Assembly (NCBI RefSeq): GCF_013307245.1
Contig: NZ_CP028941.1
Coordinates: forward strand, 620,001 to 684,000
Source: Polynucleobacter antarcticus
Lineage (GTDB): Bacteria; Pseudomonadota; Gammaproteobacteria; Burkholderiales; Burkholderiaceae
Length of the DNA: 64,000 nt
Reading direction: 5' to 3'
Made by a program: the position numbers and the translations under genes. This document shows positions 8,736 through 18,173 of this stretch, piece by piece. The stretch's first letter is position 1. Every line of letters begins with the position of its first letter. Below the pieces are notes generated by a model that made no database searches, had not been told where the DNA came from, and saw nothing but the letters and a program-made list of their open reading frames with translations.

Positions 8736-10505
8736 ATGAAATTTTTTCAACTATATTTGCGTGCACTAGATAAGCTAGGGTCGGATCGTCGGCTTGGCTG
8801 GACCTTAGCATTCGCAAACGTTGCGCTTGCAATGGCATTATTTGCAGAGCCAGTATTGTTTGGACAAGTGATTGATAGGCTATCAAGCGCAACAGGCAAT
8901 CAAAAAGATGTAGTCTGGGATCAAGTGTGGCCCTTACTTCTACTATGGATAGGCTTTGGCTTATTCACGATTATTTGCTCAGCCCTCGTAGCCTTATTTT
9001 CAGATAGACTAGCGCACCTTCGTCGTCATGCAGTATTTCGTGAATACTTTGAGCATGTTCTTCATCTACCCCTCGCTCAACAATCACAAATACACTCTGG
9101 GCGCCTGATGAAAATCATGCTTCAGGGGACGGATACACTTTGGTGGCTTTGGCTCAGTTTTTTTCGAGAGCATTTAGCTGCCATCGTTTCTCTTATAGTG
9201 CTCATTCCATTATCGCTATACATTAATTGGCGCTTAGCAACAGTATTAATTGTGCTCTGCGTCTTGTTTGGCATCCTGACATACTTCATTTTGTACAAAA
9301 CACAAAAATTGCAACACCAAATTGAAGAACATCACTCGGATTTAGCAGAGTTAGCATCTGATACCTTAAGCAATATCGCCTTAGTTCAAAGTTTTTCTCG
9401 TATACAAACAGAAGTGAAGGCATTGCATCACATTAGTCAGCGGGTTCTAGGTGCTCAGCTTCCAGTTCTCTCATGGTGGGCGGTAGTGACCGTACTGACC
9501 CGCTCAGCTACAACTCTGAGTATTTTGTGCATTATTACTCTAGGAGTTTGGCTATATACCCAATCACTCGTTACAGTTGGCGAAATCGTCACATTTATTG
9601 CATTTGCAGGCATTGTTATTGGACGCTTAGAGCAAGTCATTACGTTTGCGAACAAGCTGGCGATGGATACGCCTCGTTTAAAAGCCTTTTTTTCAGTTCT
9701 CGATACCGACCCCGAAATTCAAGATTTGCCAAATGCAGTTGAATTAGAAAGATGTGAAGGACTTGTCGAGTTCGATCAGGTCAGCTTTTCTTATAACGAT
9801 CAGCATCAGGCTATTGACCATCTGAGCTTTACCATCAAGCCAGGACAAATGCTTGCTCTTGTAGGGGTATCAGGCGCTGGAAAATCTACCGCACTGAGTC
9901 TTTTATATCGGGCTTTTGATCCACAGTCAGGTCAGATTAAGGTTGATGGGCTCGATATTCGAACGCTGCAATTGACCTCTCTTAGGCGCAATATTGGAGT
10001 GGTGTTTCAGGAGCCACTATTATTTAATCGATCGATTGCAGAAAATCTTCGAGTCGGATCGCCAGAAGCCACTGAAAAAGATCTGCGCGAAGCTTGTTCA
10101 CGAGCACAATCACTCGATTTTATTGAGCGTCAAGCAGAAGGATTTGATACGGTTATTGGAGAGCGAGGACGCAATCTATCGGGCGGTGAACGCCAACGTC
10201 TAGCAATAGCACGCGTGCTCTTAAAAAATCCCCCAATTTTAATACTGGACGAAGCCACGAGTGCATTAGATAGTACAACAGAGAATAAATTACTTGTGGC
10301 AATGAAAGAACTTATACGCTCCCGAACTACGCTGATTATTGCGCATCGTCTAAGCACAATTCGTCAGGCAGATCAGATCCTAGTCATGGATGCTGGTAAG
10401 GTGATTGAGTTTGGCACTTATGATTCTCTCTATCAAAAAGGGGGCCATTTTACTGAAATCGTAGACCAGCAATTTGGACCATCCTCGAAACATATTCCCT
10501 CTTAA
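8736..10505 (+). CDS. NdvA/ChvA-like glucan-type ABC exporter (fused permease-ATPase)
   Basis: 589 residues: a six-helix exporter domain (about 20-310) and an ATPase domain with Walker A GVSGAGKST, signature NLSGGERQR, Walker B ILILDEATSALD and the H-loop IIAHRLS. The opening (MKFFQLYLRALDKLGSDRR, then FANVALAMALFAEPVLFGQVI) is characteristic of NdvA/ChvA proteins, which export cyclic beta-1,2-glucan in rhizobia. No cyclic glucan synthase (NdvB/ChvB) is nearby; the partner here is the OpgH-like enzyme 31 bases upstream. The cargo is therefore probably a different glucoside made by this cluster. Confidence 0.9.
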   Translation: MKFFQLYLRALDKLGSDRRLGWTLAFANVALAMALFAEPVLFGQVIDRLSSATGNQKDVVWDQVWPLLLLWIGFGLFTIICSALVALFSDRLAHLRRHAVFREYFEHVLHLPLAQQSQIHSGRLMKIMLQGTDTLWWLWLSFFREHLAAIVSLIVLIPLSLYINWRLATVLIVLCVLFGILTYFILYKTQKLQHQIEEHHSDLAELASDTLSNIALVQSFSRIQTEVKALHHISQRVLGAQLPVLSWWAVVTVLTRSATTLSILCIITLGVWLYTQSLVTVGEIVTFIAFAGIVIGRLEQVITFANKLAMDTPRLKAFFSVLDTDPEIQDLPNAVELERCEGLVEFDQVSFSYNDQHQAIDHLSFTIKPGQMLALVGVSGAGKSTALSLLYRAFDPQSGQIKVDGLDIRTLQLTSLRRNIGVVFQEPLLFNRSIAENLRVGSPEATEKDLREACSRAQSLDFIERQAEGFDTVIGERGRNLSGGERQRLAIARVLLKNPPILILDEATSALDSTTENKLLVAMKELIRSRTTLIIAHRLSTIRQADQILVMDAGKVIEFGTYDSLYQKGGHFTEIVDQQFGPSSKHIPS

Positions 10506-10546
10506 CAATTAGTAGCCAACTCAAATATCACTTTCATAAACTTATC

Positions 10547-11458
10547 ATGACTTCATTTTCATCAGATTGGCTAGCACTAAGGGAGGCGGCAGACCACCGA
10601 GCACGTGATTCATTGTTGCAAGCACAGGTTATTAGATATCTAGATACGATTGCAGCAACCCAAACAGAACCCCTACGTCTTATTGATCTGGGCTCTGGAA
10701 CAGGATCTAACTTACGTGCACTTGCTCCATATTTACCTATTGCTCAACATTGGACTCTGGTGGATCACGATCCAGCTTTGCTTCATGCGGCACGTATAGC
10801 ATTAATCGGCTGGGCTGATGAGCAAATGCATACTAGTGAAAGCCATAATCAAAAAACATTCATAGCGCTAATAAACCCATTAGCCATTTCTAAAGGGCAT
10901 AAGCAGATTACGGTTGAATTTCTGTGTACAGATTTGGCTAAAAATATTGAATCGGTATTAGCCCTGCCTGCTGACATCATTACGGCTGCTGCTTTCTTTG
11001 ATCTCGTTGCAGAGGATTGGTTATTTCGTTTTTGTAACGCACTATCAAAACCTCTCTACACTGTTCTCAGCTATAACGGGATTGAAAATTGGAGCCCGCC
11101 TCTCGATAGCGATCCAGCGATCTTAAAAGCATTTCATGCCCATCAGCAGACCGATAAAGGTTTTGGGGTAGCAGCAGGTCCAAATGCGATTAATATTATG
11201 CAGAAATTGTTAAGTCAAAGACATTTCCAGACCATCTGTGCATCAAGCCCTTGGGTACTAAATGCGCAAGACAGATTACTGATTGAAAGTCTGGCAAAAG
11301 GGAGTGCAGCAGCAGTTCTAGAAACAGACTTAGTGAATAGTACTGTCGTGAATCAGTGGATGGACAGTCGCTTACAAGCTGACAACTGCATCATTGGGCA
11401 TACTGATTTTTTTGCATTTAAAGAACATGAACATCATGTCCCTAGCTCAAGTTTGTAA
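10547..11458 (+). CDS. class I SAM-dependent methyltransferase
   Basis: 303 residues. Motif I is LIDLGSGTGSNLRAL (about 45-60), followed by the acidic motif LVDHDPALLHAA and a DIITAAAFFDL motif near residue 150; together these are a typical class I methyltransferase fold. The methyl acceptor cannot be read from sequence. It lies 41 bases after the ABC exporter on the same strand and is the last gene of the accessory block. A small hairpin separates it from the convergent BLUF/SCHIC gene pair. I infer that it methylates an intermediate or product of the block. Confidence 0.8.
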   Translation: MTSFSSDWLALREAADHRARDSLLQAQVIRYLDTIAATQTEPLRLIDLGSGTGSNLRALAPYLPIAQHWTLVDHDPALLHAARIALIGWADEQMHTSESHNQKTFIALINPLAISKGHKQITVEFLCTDLAKNIESVLALPADIITAAAFFDLVAEDWLFRFCNALSKPLYTVLSYNGIENWSPPLDSDPAILKAFHAHQQTDKGFGVAAGPNAINIMQKLLSQRHFQTICASSPWVLNAQDRLLIESLAKGSAAAVLETDLVNSTVVNQWMDSRLQADNCIIGHTDFFAFKEHEHHVPSSSL

Positions 11459-11464
11459 TCCTAT

Positions 11465-11480
11465 GCTGGATATGTCCAGC
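11465..11480. terminator. hairpin between convergent genes
   Basis: A 6-bp perfect stem (GCTGGA / TCCAGC) with a TATG loop fills the 22-base gap between the methyltransferase stop and the stop of the minus-strand SCHIC gene. Position suggests a two-way transcription end, but there is no T-run on either side. Confidence 0.4.
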
Positions 11481-12452
11481 CTAGCGCAAACGCTCAACAT
11501 AAAAGGTCGCTTTTTCAAGTGCGTCCTCAGCATCCACTCCGACCATATCAGCGCCTAAACCCTCTACTAGTTCAGGAGATTGACTGAACACAGGACTGCC
11601 AATGATGACGCCAACGTGAGGATTTCTGGAATGCAGTTTAATTTGCTTGATCAAATCCTTTAACTGCGGGAGCTGCTCTTTAAGGCTGGCAGATAGTCCT
11701 ACAACATCAAACCACTCTTTGGATGCCATGGAAATAATATCTTTCTCAGTCGCAGCTAATTCGCCCCAAATACGCCACCCAGCTTTTGCAAAGAACTCTG
11801 AAACCATAAAGAGGCCCAAGTTGTGCTGAGAGCCTGGTAAGGGCACAAGCATGATACTGGGGCCAGCTGTATTGTTTTCCGCATATTGCTGAAATATAGG
11901 ACTGAGGTCATACATCAGCTGCTTGATACGCCATAGTGCAATCGTGACATCTGTAAAGCTAGACTGATCTTCGTCCCACATTTCCCCTAGCTTGCGTGCA
12001 ACAGGGGCCAATAAAAGTAAGTAAATATCTTCTAAGCTCACTCCGGAAGCATGAAGTGCTTTTACATATTGAACCGAAGTGTGAGCATCCTCTTGAAGTA
12101 CTAATGTAGTGAGCTCTGTAATGACCTGCTGATTTAATTTTTCTTTTGAGCTAATCGAAGGTTGCGCCAAAGATTCAAGATGCCGCTCCATGATTAAAGG
12201 AAGAATATTTCCCTCAATCGTCTTGACGAGTGAATCAAGGTACTCAGTCTCGGTAGCAGCCTTTTGAATGAGATGCGAAGCTTGCTCTTGATTGAATGTC
12301 GCCTCAGATGGCGCATTTTCGACTAAACAGTCATCCCACATATTGTTGCTCTGTTGAGCTAACTGTTGTTGGCTTGAACTAGACTCAGATTGATCAGATC
12401 TCTTCTTGGATTTTGTAATACCCACTAACCGAGATAAATTCATGAAAATCAC
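11481..12452 (-). CDS. AerR/PpaA-like B12-binding (SCHIC-type) domain protein
   Basis: 323 residues. A low-complexity Ser/Gln-rich N-terminus (about 15-40) is followed by a helical domain (about 60-190, with IALWRIKQLMYD) and a Rossmann-like cobalamin-binding domain from about 198. The latter carries LPGSQHNLG, whose His210 stands where the axial ligand His of B12 domains lies. The same fold forms the heme/cobalamin-binding SCHIC domain of AppA and the anti-repressor AerR/PpaA. In the PGC of other purple bacteria these proteins oppose PpsR/CrtJ in response to light or oxygen. It lies downstream of a BLUF gene, so the two may act together as a split AppA. A second family member is encoded at 36223-37086. 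Confidence 0.8.
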   Translation of the reverse strand: MIFMNLSRLVGITKSKKRSDQSESSSSQQQLAQQSNNMWDDCLVENAPSEATFNQEQASHLIQKAATETEYLDSLVKTIEGNILPLIMERHLESLAQPSISSKEKLNQQVITELTTLVLQEDAHTSVQYVKALHASGVSLEDIYLLLLAPVARKLGEMWDEDQSSFTDVTIALWRIKQLMYDLSPIFQQYAENNTAGPSIMLVPLPGSQHNLGLFMVSEFFAKAGWRIWGELAATEKDIISMASKEWFDVVGLSASLKEQLPQLKDLIKQIKLHSRNPHVGVIIGSPVFSQSPELVEGLGADMVGVDAEDALEKATFYVERLR

Positions 12453-12772
12453 TAGTCTTGCTAAGGCCTCAAACTATTTTTTTGAGAAATCCTTTAGCTG
12501 CCTAAGCGCCTTTTGATTGGAATACCTACTTTATAAATTCTTTAGTAAGAATCTACAACCAATAAATGTTAGGTACTTTCCCTAAAAACCTCAGATTCAC
12601 TATTTAGAGCCTCCAAACCGCAGCTATCGACTCATTGATGAATACTATCGGGGAGCCATCTGCTAAATTTTGTGCAGCGCAATAGTAGATTTGTAAACAG
12701 CACTAGGCCGACAAAGGAATCCTTGTACATTGAACCCAGCATGCTTGATGCTGACTTCAGTGATGAAGCAGC
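12453..12772. other. gap between BLUF and SCHIC-type genes
   Basis: 320 bases without a supported gene. A 6-bp hairpin (CAGCAT / ATGCTG, 12737-12753) lies just beyond the BLUF stop and could weakly end or process the upstream transcript. No TGT-N12-ACA box was found. A promoter for the SCHIC-type gene may lie here. Confidence 0.4.
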
Positions 12773-13183
12773 TTATTTGACGCTGATTTTTGAGGCCAAT
12801 AAATCCGCTAATATTTTTGTCATCGTATCGCCATCAGTAGCATATGGGTCAAAATCTGAATTCTGCAATGCGACGGATACCTCCTGAGAATTTAAATCCA
12901 CCAGTGCCATTGACCAATCCGGAAACTGTCTTTTAGTAATGTACTCATAACTCAATAACTCAACACGACTATGTCTAGGGTCTCTCAATATTTGATTGTA
13001 TAAATCATTGACCTTATCTCGGGTGCCCTCTAAAACTTGAAGATAGATTCCTCTACCCTGACACAAAATACCGCTGATATTTTGATTTTGATTATTGCCT
13101 CTTGAAGACACAATAATAGATTCTGAGACAGTGGCTGTCTGTGGTCCAGCAGCGGTGCTCACGTAAAATAGTCGCACTAGCAT
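12773..13183 (-). CDS. BLUF-domain blue-light photoreceptor
   Basis: 136 residues, essentially a single BLUF domain that binds FAD. The key residues of the light switch are present: Tyr7 (LFYVS), Asn35 (NISGIL), Gln49 (GIYLQVLEG), Trp90 and Met92 (FPDWSMALV), matching Tyr21, Asn45, Gln63, Trp104 and Met106 of AppA. No output domain is attached. A good ribosome binding site (AGGAG) precedes the ATG. It lies 68 bases after bciB and upstream of the SCHIC-type gene, so it probably belongs to the bchG-to-SCHIC transcription unit. I infer that it signals blue light to the photosynthesis regulators, perhaps by contact with the SCHIC-type protein. Confidence 0.93.
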   Translation of the reverse strand: MLVRLFYVSTAAGPQTATVSESIIVSSRGNNQNQNISGILCQGRGIYLQVLEGTRDKVNDLYNQILRDPRHSRVELLSYEYITKRQFPDWSMALVDLNSQEVSVALQNSDFDPYATDGDTMTKILADLLASKISVK

Positions 13184-13251
13184 GATGAGTTCTCCTATCT
13201 TTAAAGTTCAATTCTAGAGACGCCTAAAAATGGAGTCAAGGCTTATCCGTT

Positions 13252-14484
13252 TTAAGTGATCTCTTTTGAGCTTTTCATTTCATCACTCTGCTGCTTGAGT
13301 CCATATTTTTCGACCAATCGCCAAACATTATCTGGAACCATATTCTTCACTTTGTGCGGCATCGTATTTCGTAAATGGATAATGGACTCAATGGCTTTCA
13401 TCTCTACCCTTGCTTTTGCAAACTCAATACCTCGCGGTCCAAATCTTGGCATTACCCAAGCAAAAATACTTCTCATAAATTGAGGCATCCTTTGAAGCGG
13501 TAATCCGCCAGCAGCTAACTCGACATTTTTCATGAAACCCTTAACAGGGCCCAATCGATTACCAGCAGAACTCAAGGGCTCCAGCGCCAATTCTGCAGCT
13601 AACAAGTCAGTCATATCTTGACCTCTTGCATTACGAACAATTAACCACTGCTCGCCTGTGCCCGCCATATAGCCAACAGTAATGTCCGATAGTGAATTGA
13701 CGTAATCAACGCATGTCTTACAAGTAGTAGGGAAAAAATCTGCGGGTAAATTAGATAGCGGAAGTTTTAAAAAAGGAATCTTCTGAACCCGACCATCTAC
13801 AAACCGTAACTCGACATGGTAGTCCGCTCTAAATTCTAAATAGGTAATATCCTCTGGCTTATCGGATAGAAGCCCTAAAAACTGATGAAAATTTTCTGTC
13901 GTGGTGTTGTCTGAGCAAGGTGATCCAATAATGAGTAACTTCTCAAAGCCTAACTCCTGCTCAAGCGCCCTTGCCGCATATACCTGACAAGGAATACCCA
14001 CCATGGCGACTTTTTTATAACCCAGTTCTTTAGCCTGCTCAAGATATTGAATGATGGGGGCATAACCCATCTTCATTCCTCTACAGCTTGCCATATCGTC
14101 TGCTTTAGTGATGATCACAGGATGCGGCTTCCAACGGTCTTGCGGATCTGAGCTCATCGTAATGATGGCCTCCACCACGCCCTGCTCTAGCAATACTTCA
14201 CACAACCTCGTAATGATGCCGGTCCACTGAGCGCCTACTAATGGCTTCTTGAGCTTAGCCCTAAACATCTGAAGGTAGGTGCCAAAAAATACTTCATCTG
14301 ACTCCTGTAGATGGCGCTCTCTTCCATGCGTTGAGCGTTCAAACTGAGGGTAATTGGGCTGAATGAACTGGCAAGCCGTTGCACAGCGCTTAGGCTGTGA
14401 AGTGCGAGAAACGCCACAATCCGTACACAGCTCCCGAAAGGGCACAATCTCAATCGACTGCATAAGCTGGTAGGGCTCAGTCAA
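13252..14484 (-). CDS. bciB: BciB, ferredoxin-dependent 8-vinyl reductase
   Basis: 410 residues of the F420-reducing hydrogenase beta-subunit family. The N-terminal cysteine cluster (CTDCGVS...RCATAC) and further cysteines (PCQVY, SPCSDN, TCKTC) suit two Fe4S4 clusters plus flavin, as in BciB. The enzyme reduces the C8 vinyl group of divinyl (proto)chlorophyllide to ethyl, a required step toward BChl a. The reading frame overlaps the end of dxs by 8 bases, indicating coupling. No bchJ was seen in the window, so BciB is probably the main 8-vinyl reductase, although the COR complex (BchXYZ) may share this activity. Confidence 0.9.
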   Translation of the reverse strand: MTEPYQLMQSIEIVPFRELCTDCGVSRTSQPKRCATACQFIQPNYPQFERSTHGRERHLQESDEVFFGTYLQMFRAKLKKPLVGAQWTGIITRLCEVLLEQGVVEAIITMSSDPQDRWKPHPVIITKADDMASCRGMKMGYAPIIQYLEQAKELGYKKVAMVGIPCQVYAARALEQELGFEKLLIIGSPCSDNTTTENFHQFLGLLSDKPEDITYLEFRADYHVELRFVDGRVQKIPFLKLPLSNLPADFFPTTCKTCVDYVNSLSDITVGYMAGTGEQWLIVRNARGQDMTDLLAAELALEPLSSAGNRLGPVKGFMKNVELAAGGLPLQRMPQFMRSIFAWVMPRFGPRGIEFAKARVEMKAIESIIHLRNTMPHKVKNMVPDNVWRLVEKYGLKQQSDEMKSSKEIT

Positions 14485-16366
14485 AACGGGACAATACGCG
14501 TTGCTTTATTTTCTCTGCAGAAAGTCCGTAATAGTTTAGTAAGAAACTGACCTCTCCATGCTCGACGTATTCATCTGGCAAGCCTATTTGCAGAGATTCA
14601 ATTTGGATATTCTTCTCGGCCAATACCTCAAGGCATGCGCTACCTGCGCCGCCCTTGACAGAGCTATCCTCAACGAACACCAAGGCATCGTGGGTAGCAG
14701 CAATCTGCACTAACAGCTCTTCATCTAAGGGCTTCACGAAGCGCATATCGACTACTGTCGCATTTATCTCTTCTCCAACAGAGAGGGCGCTATACAGTAA
14801 GGGTCCAAAACAAATAAAGGCTATTTTTTTCTTTGGCTGTGCTAAACCTTCTTGTCTAGTACGCACTACATGACCTTTGCCGAGTGGAAGGGCTTGTAAA
14901 GGCTGGCCTGTAGTTTCAAGGCCAATTCCAGCGCCGCGGGGATAGCGAACCGCTGCAGGGCCATTATGCATAAAGGCAGTTGTTAACATATTTCGGCACT
15001 CTTGCTCATTTGCAGGCGTCATCAATACCAAATTGGGTAGGCATCTTAAAAATGCAACATCAAACACACCGGCATGCGTCGCACCATCCGCACCAACAAT
15101 ACCTGCACGATCAATTGCAAACACCATAGATAAATTTTGTAAGGTGACATCATGAATGAGTTGATCGTAGCCCCGCTGTAAAAAAGTCGAATAAATAGCA
15201 ACGACAGGTTTAAGGCCCTCACAAGCAATACCAGCCGCAAATGTCACTGCGTGCTGCTCTGCTATACCTACATCGTAGTAACGATCAGGGAAACGTTGCT
15301 CAAACTCAACGAGCCCTGAGCCCTCTCGCATAGCGGGAGTAATAGCGATCAGGCGCTCATCTGCTGCTGCCATATCACACAACCATTCCCCAAATACTTG
15401 GGTATACGTTTTCTTACCGGGAGTCGAAGGCTGTATGCCTTTTGCAGGATCAAATTTACCTGGACCGTGATAAACAATCGGATCATCTTCGGCTAGTGCA
15501 TACCCTTTACCTTTTTTGGTAATAACATGCAAAAACTGAGGGCCTTCAGTTTGCGCCAGGACTTTTACATTCTCTAAAGTAGAAATTAAACTTTCTAAAT
15601 TATGGCCATCGATTGGACCGAAATAATCAAAACCAAACTCTTCAAAAATAGTAGCAGGGCCAACCATTCCCTTCGCATGACCTTCTAATCTTTTTGCAAA
15701 CTCCCGGATGGGTGGCGCTACTGACAATACCTTATCGATACCGCGTTTAGTAGCCGCATACATTGATCCAGAAATCAGCTTCACAAGATAGCGATTCAAC
15801 GCACCCACCGCAGGGGAAATCGACATCTCGTTATCATTCAAAATTACAATGAGTGGTACTTTTTTATTGTCGCAAGCGTTATTCATGGCCTCAAAGGCCA
15901 TACCTGCGCTCATTGCACCATCCCCAATCACGGCAATGACATTGCGTTTCTCATTCTTGGTTCTTGCAGCTACGGCCATCCCCAAAGCAGCAGAAATACT
16001 GGTTGAAGAATGCGCTGTTCCAAAGGCATCATATTCACTTTCGCTACGTTTCGGAAATCCAGAAATACCGCCATACTGCCGCAGACCCGACATCGCCTCT
16101 CTTCTACCGGTCAAGACTTTATGGGCATAACTTTGATGGCCTACATCCCAAACAATTCGATCATGCGGTGTATCAAATACATAATGCAATGCCAAGGCTA
16201 ATTCCACCGTACCTAAGTTAGAAGAAAGGTGTCCACCTGTACTCGATACAGAGCCTAAAATAAACTGGCGTAACTCTTGTGCAATTTGTGGCAGTTTAGA
16301 TGCCTCATAAGACCGCAAATCTTCTGGGTTAGATATCGTCTCGAGTAGGTTCGTCATCTTCAGCAT
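14477..16366 (-). CDS. dxs: 1-deoxy-D-xylulose-5-phosphate synthase
   Basis: 629 residues, normal length for DXS. It joins pyruvate and glyceraldehyde 3-phosphate with thiamine diphosphate, the entry step of the MEP isoprenoid pathway. Visible motifs are [16 protein letters not shown], the ThDP/Mg site [17 protein letters not shown], and the catalytic Glu region [12 protein letters not shown]. Its place next to hemA, bciB and bchP suggests a phototrophy-linked supply of isoprenoid for phytol and carotenoids; whether the chromosome carries a second dxs cannot be seen. Confidence 0.95.
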   Translation of the reverse strand: MLKMTNLLETISNPEDLRSYEASKLPQIAQELRQFILGSVSSTGGHLSSNLGTVELALALHYVFDTPHDRIVWDVGHQSYAHKVLTGRREAMSGLRQYGGISGFPKRSESEYDAFGTAHSSTSISAALGMAVAARTKNEKRNVIAVIGDGAMSAGMAFEAMNNACDNKKVPLIVILNDNEMSISPAVGALNRYLVKLISGSMYAATKRGIDKVLSVAPPIREFAKRLEGHAKGMVGPATIFEEFGFDYFGPIDGHNLESLISTLENVKVLAQTEGPQFLHVITKKGKGYALAEDDPIVYHGPGKFDPAKGIQPSTPGKKTYTQVFGEWLCDMAAADERLIAITPAMREGSGLVEFEQRFPDRYYDVGIAEQHAVTFAAGIACEGLKPVVAIYSTFLQRGYDQLIHDVTLQNLSMVFAIDRAGIVGADGATHAGVFDVAFLRCLPNLVLMTPANEQECRNMLTTAFMHNGPAAVRYPRGAGIGLETTGQPLQALPLGKGHVVRTRQEGLAQPKKKIAFICFGPLLYSALSVGEEINATVVDMRFVKPLDEELLVQIAATHDALVFVEDSSVKGGAGSACLEVLAEKNIQIESLQIGLPDEYVEHGEVSFLLNYYGLSAEKIKQRVLSRFD

Positions 16367-16372
16367 AAGTAC

Positions 16373-17683
16373 TCACTTCGTAGAGTAAATGGTCGAAATC
16401 ACCTTCTTAAAATCTTCAATATTTTCACTTGAGGAATTTTGCAAAGCATGGATCGGGGCATGCATAAATTTATTAGCTAGGGCAGTGGCCATACTTGCCA
16501 TCACAGACATAGGGTCTTCTCCGTTGGCAATTCTTCTGCTGGCTTTTTCTAATTCAATCTTTTGAAATCTGTCCCCAACATCTTGGATCGATTTAATAAT
16601 CGGAACAACCGCCTTCTTTTCTAGAATTTGATAGAACTCCGTAACACTCTTTTCGATGATTTTCTCTGCTTCGCCCATGGATTCTAGACGCCGACTTTTG
16701 CCAGCATTCACAATCTCACCTAGGTCATCAATAGAGTACAAATAAGCATCTTTTAAAGTTTTGATTTCAGGCTCAAAATCTCTTGGAACCGCTAAATCGA
16801 TCAGCACAATGGGCCTATATTGACGGGACTTCAGAGCAGTCTGAATCATTCCTAAGCCAATAATGGGCAAAGAACTCGCAGTACAAGAAACCACCACATC
16901 ATATTGATGCAAGTGCTGCGCTAACTCACTTAAGGAAAATACCTCAGTCTGTAAATTCTGTACTGTAAATGCATTAATTAAGTCACTGCCTTTATCTACA
17001 GTGCGATTGGCAATAGCGATCTTTTTAGGCTTTTTACTAGCAAAGTGATTGGCGCACAGCCCAATCATTTCTCCTGCGCCAATAAATAAGACTTTGCATT
17101 CACTTAAGTCGCCAAAAATACGTTCTGCCAACTTAATCGAGGCACCTGCAATCGATACAGAATGGGCTCCAATCTGGGTATTACCGCGCACTTCTTTTGC
17201 TACAGAAAACGTTTTATCAAATAAAGGTTTTAAATAAGCACCCAGAGTGCCTACTTGGTTGGCGGACTCAATCGCTTTTTTCATTTGTCCAAGTATTTGG
17301 GTTTCACCCAACACCATAGAATCTAAGCCACTACCCACTCTAAAAGCATGCTTTACGGCATCACTCTCTTTAGCTGAATAAATATAGGGACGTAATTCAT
17401 TACTACGAACGTTATTCTGGGCTGCTAACCAATCAAAGGCACGACTTTCTAAATGATGATCTTCATACCCTACATCATTTGCCGCACAATAAATCTCCAT
17501 ACGGTTGCAAGTAGATAAGATAGCGACCTCTGGTCGGCAGTCCGGATTTGATCCCTGCAGATACTGACGTAAATCAATTAACGAATCTTGCAATACCTCA
17601 GGCGCTACGGCAACACTCTCACGAATATCGATTGGCGCTGTATGGTGATTAACACCTAGATTAATTAATCTCATGCTTGGCAT
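16373..17683 (-). CDS. hemA: glutamyl-tRNA reductase
   Basis: 436 residues. It reduces glutamyl-tRNA to glutamate-1-semialdehyde, the first step of C5 tetrapyrrole synthesis. The catalytic Cys59 lies in ILSTCNRMEIY; the GVNHHTAP start and the NADPH domain (VLFIGAGEMIGL, about residue 195) are typical, with a C-terminal dimerisation helix. The gene is 6 bases upstream of dxs on the same strand. Its presence in the PGC raises precursor supply for both heme and BChl, and shows that this organism uses the C5 route, unlike alphaproteobacteria with ALA synthase. Confidence 0.95.
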   Translation of the reverse strand: MPSMRLINLGVNHHTAPIDIRESVAVAPEVLQDSLIDLRQYLQGSNPDCRPEVAILSTCNRMEIYCAANDVGYEDHHLESRAFDWLAAQNNVRSNELRPYIYSAKESDAVKHAFRVGSGLDSMVLGETQILGQMKKAIESANQVGTLGAYLKPLFDKTFSVAKEVRGNTQIGAHSVSIAGASIKLAERIFGDLSECKVLFIGAGEMIGLCANHFASKKPKKIAIANRTVDKGSDLINAFTVQNLQTEVFSLSELAQHLHQYDVVVSCTASSLPIIGLGMIQTALKSRQYRPIVLIDLAVPRDFEPEIKTLKDAYLYSIDDLGEIVNAGKSRRLESMGEAEKIIEKSVTEFYQILEKKAVVPIIKSIQDVGDRFQKIELEKASRRIANGEDPMSVMASMATALANKFMHAPIHALQNSSSENIEDFKKVISTIYSTK

Positions 17684-17687
17684 ATAT

Positions 17688-18173
17688 TTAGTAAATCCCT
17701 GGATTAAGAACCAGCGTTTCCCAATTTAAGCGCATAGCAATCGTGACCCAAATGAGATAAGGCGCCATCAGATAAGCAGCACTCTTTCGAATAGGCCACA
17801 TCACATAAATAATGGAGAAGACAGAGCCCCAAAGAAAGAAGGCTTCTATAAAAGACCAATCTGGGCGATGCATTCTGAAAAAAAACACACTCCACAACAC
17901 ATTCAAGAAGCTATTGAATACGAACAATAAGGTCAGCTTATTTTTTTGTGCCTGTGAAGTGCTATAGCGAATAGCGATTAGCCAGGCCAGCCCGGAGAGC
18001 GCAAAAATGGTGGTCCAAACCACTCCAAATGCCCAATCAGGCGGTTTCCATGCAGGCTGCTTGAGGGAATAATACCAAGGGCCAATCTCTGTCGCCAAGC
18101 CGCCCAATAATGAAGTCGTGATAATCCACGCTCCAATGAGTAGCATGTACTTCGGCTGAGCAACAAGCCTCAT
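17688..18173 (-). CDS. tspO: TspO/MBR family tryptophan-rich sensory protein
   Basis: 161 residues with five transmembrane helices and the TspO motifs WYYSLKQPAWKPPDWAFGV and PYLIWVTIAMRLNW. TspO proteins bind porphyrins and related tetrapyrroles in the membrane; in Rhodobacter sphaeroides TspO lowers expression of pigment genes, probably through tetrapyrrole handling. It starts with a 4-base overlap (ATGA) on the bchP stop and lies 4 bases before hemA, so it is co-transcribed with both. A role in tuning tetrapyrrole flow is a fair inference. Confidence 0.92.
   Translation of the reverse strand: MRLVAQPKYMLLIGAWIITTSLLGGLATEIGPWYYSLKQPAWKPPDWAFGVVWTTIFALSGLAWLIAIRYSTSQAQKNKLTLLFVFNSFLNVLWSVFFFRMHRPDWSFIEAFFLWGSVFSIIYVMWPIRKSAAYLMAPYLIWVTIAMRLNWETLVLNPGIY

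Noticed and set aside
8736-10505. Cyclic beta-1,2-glucan export system
   Set aside because: The exporter is NdvA-like, but no NdvB/ChvB-type cyclic glucan synthase is present; the neighbours suggest another cargo.
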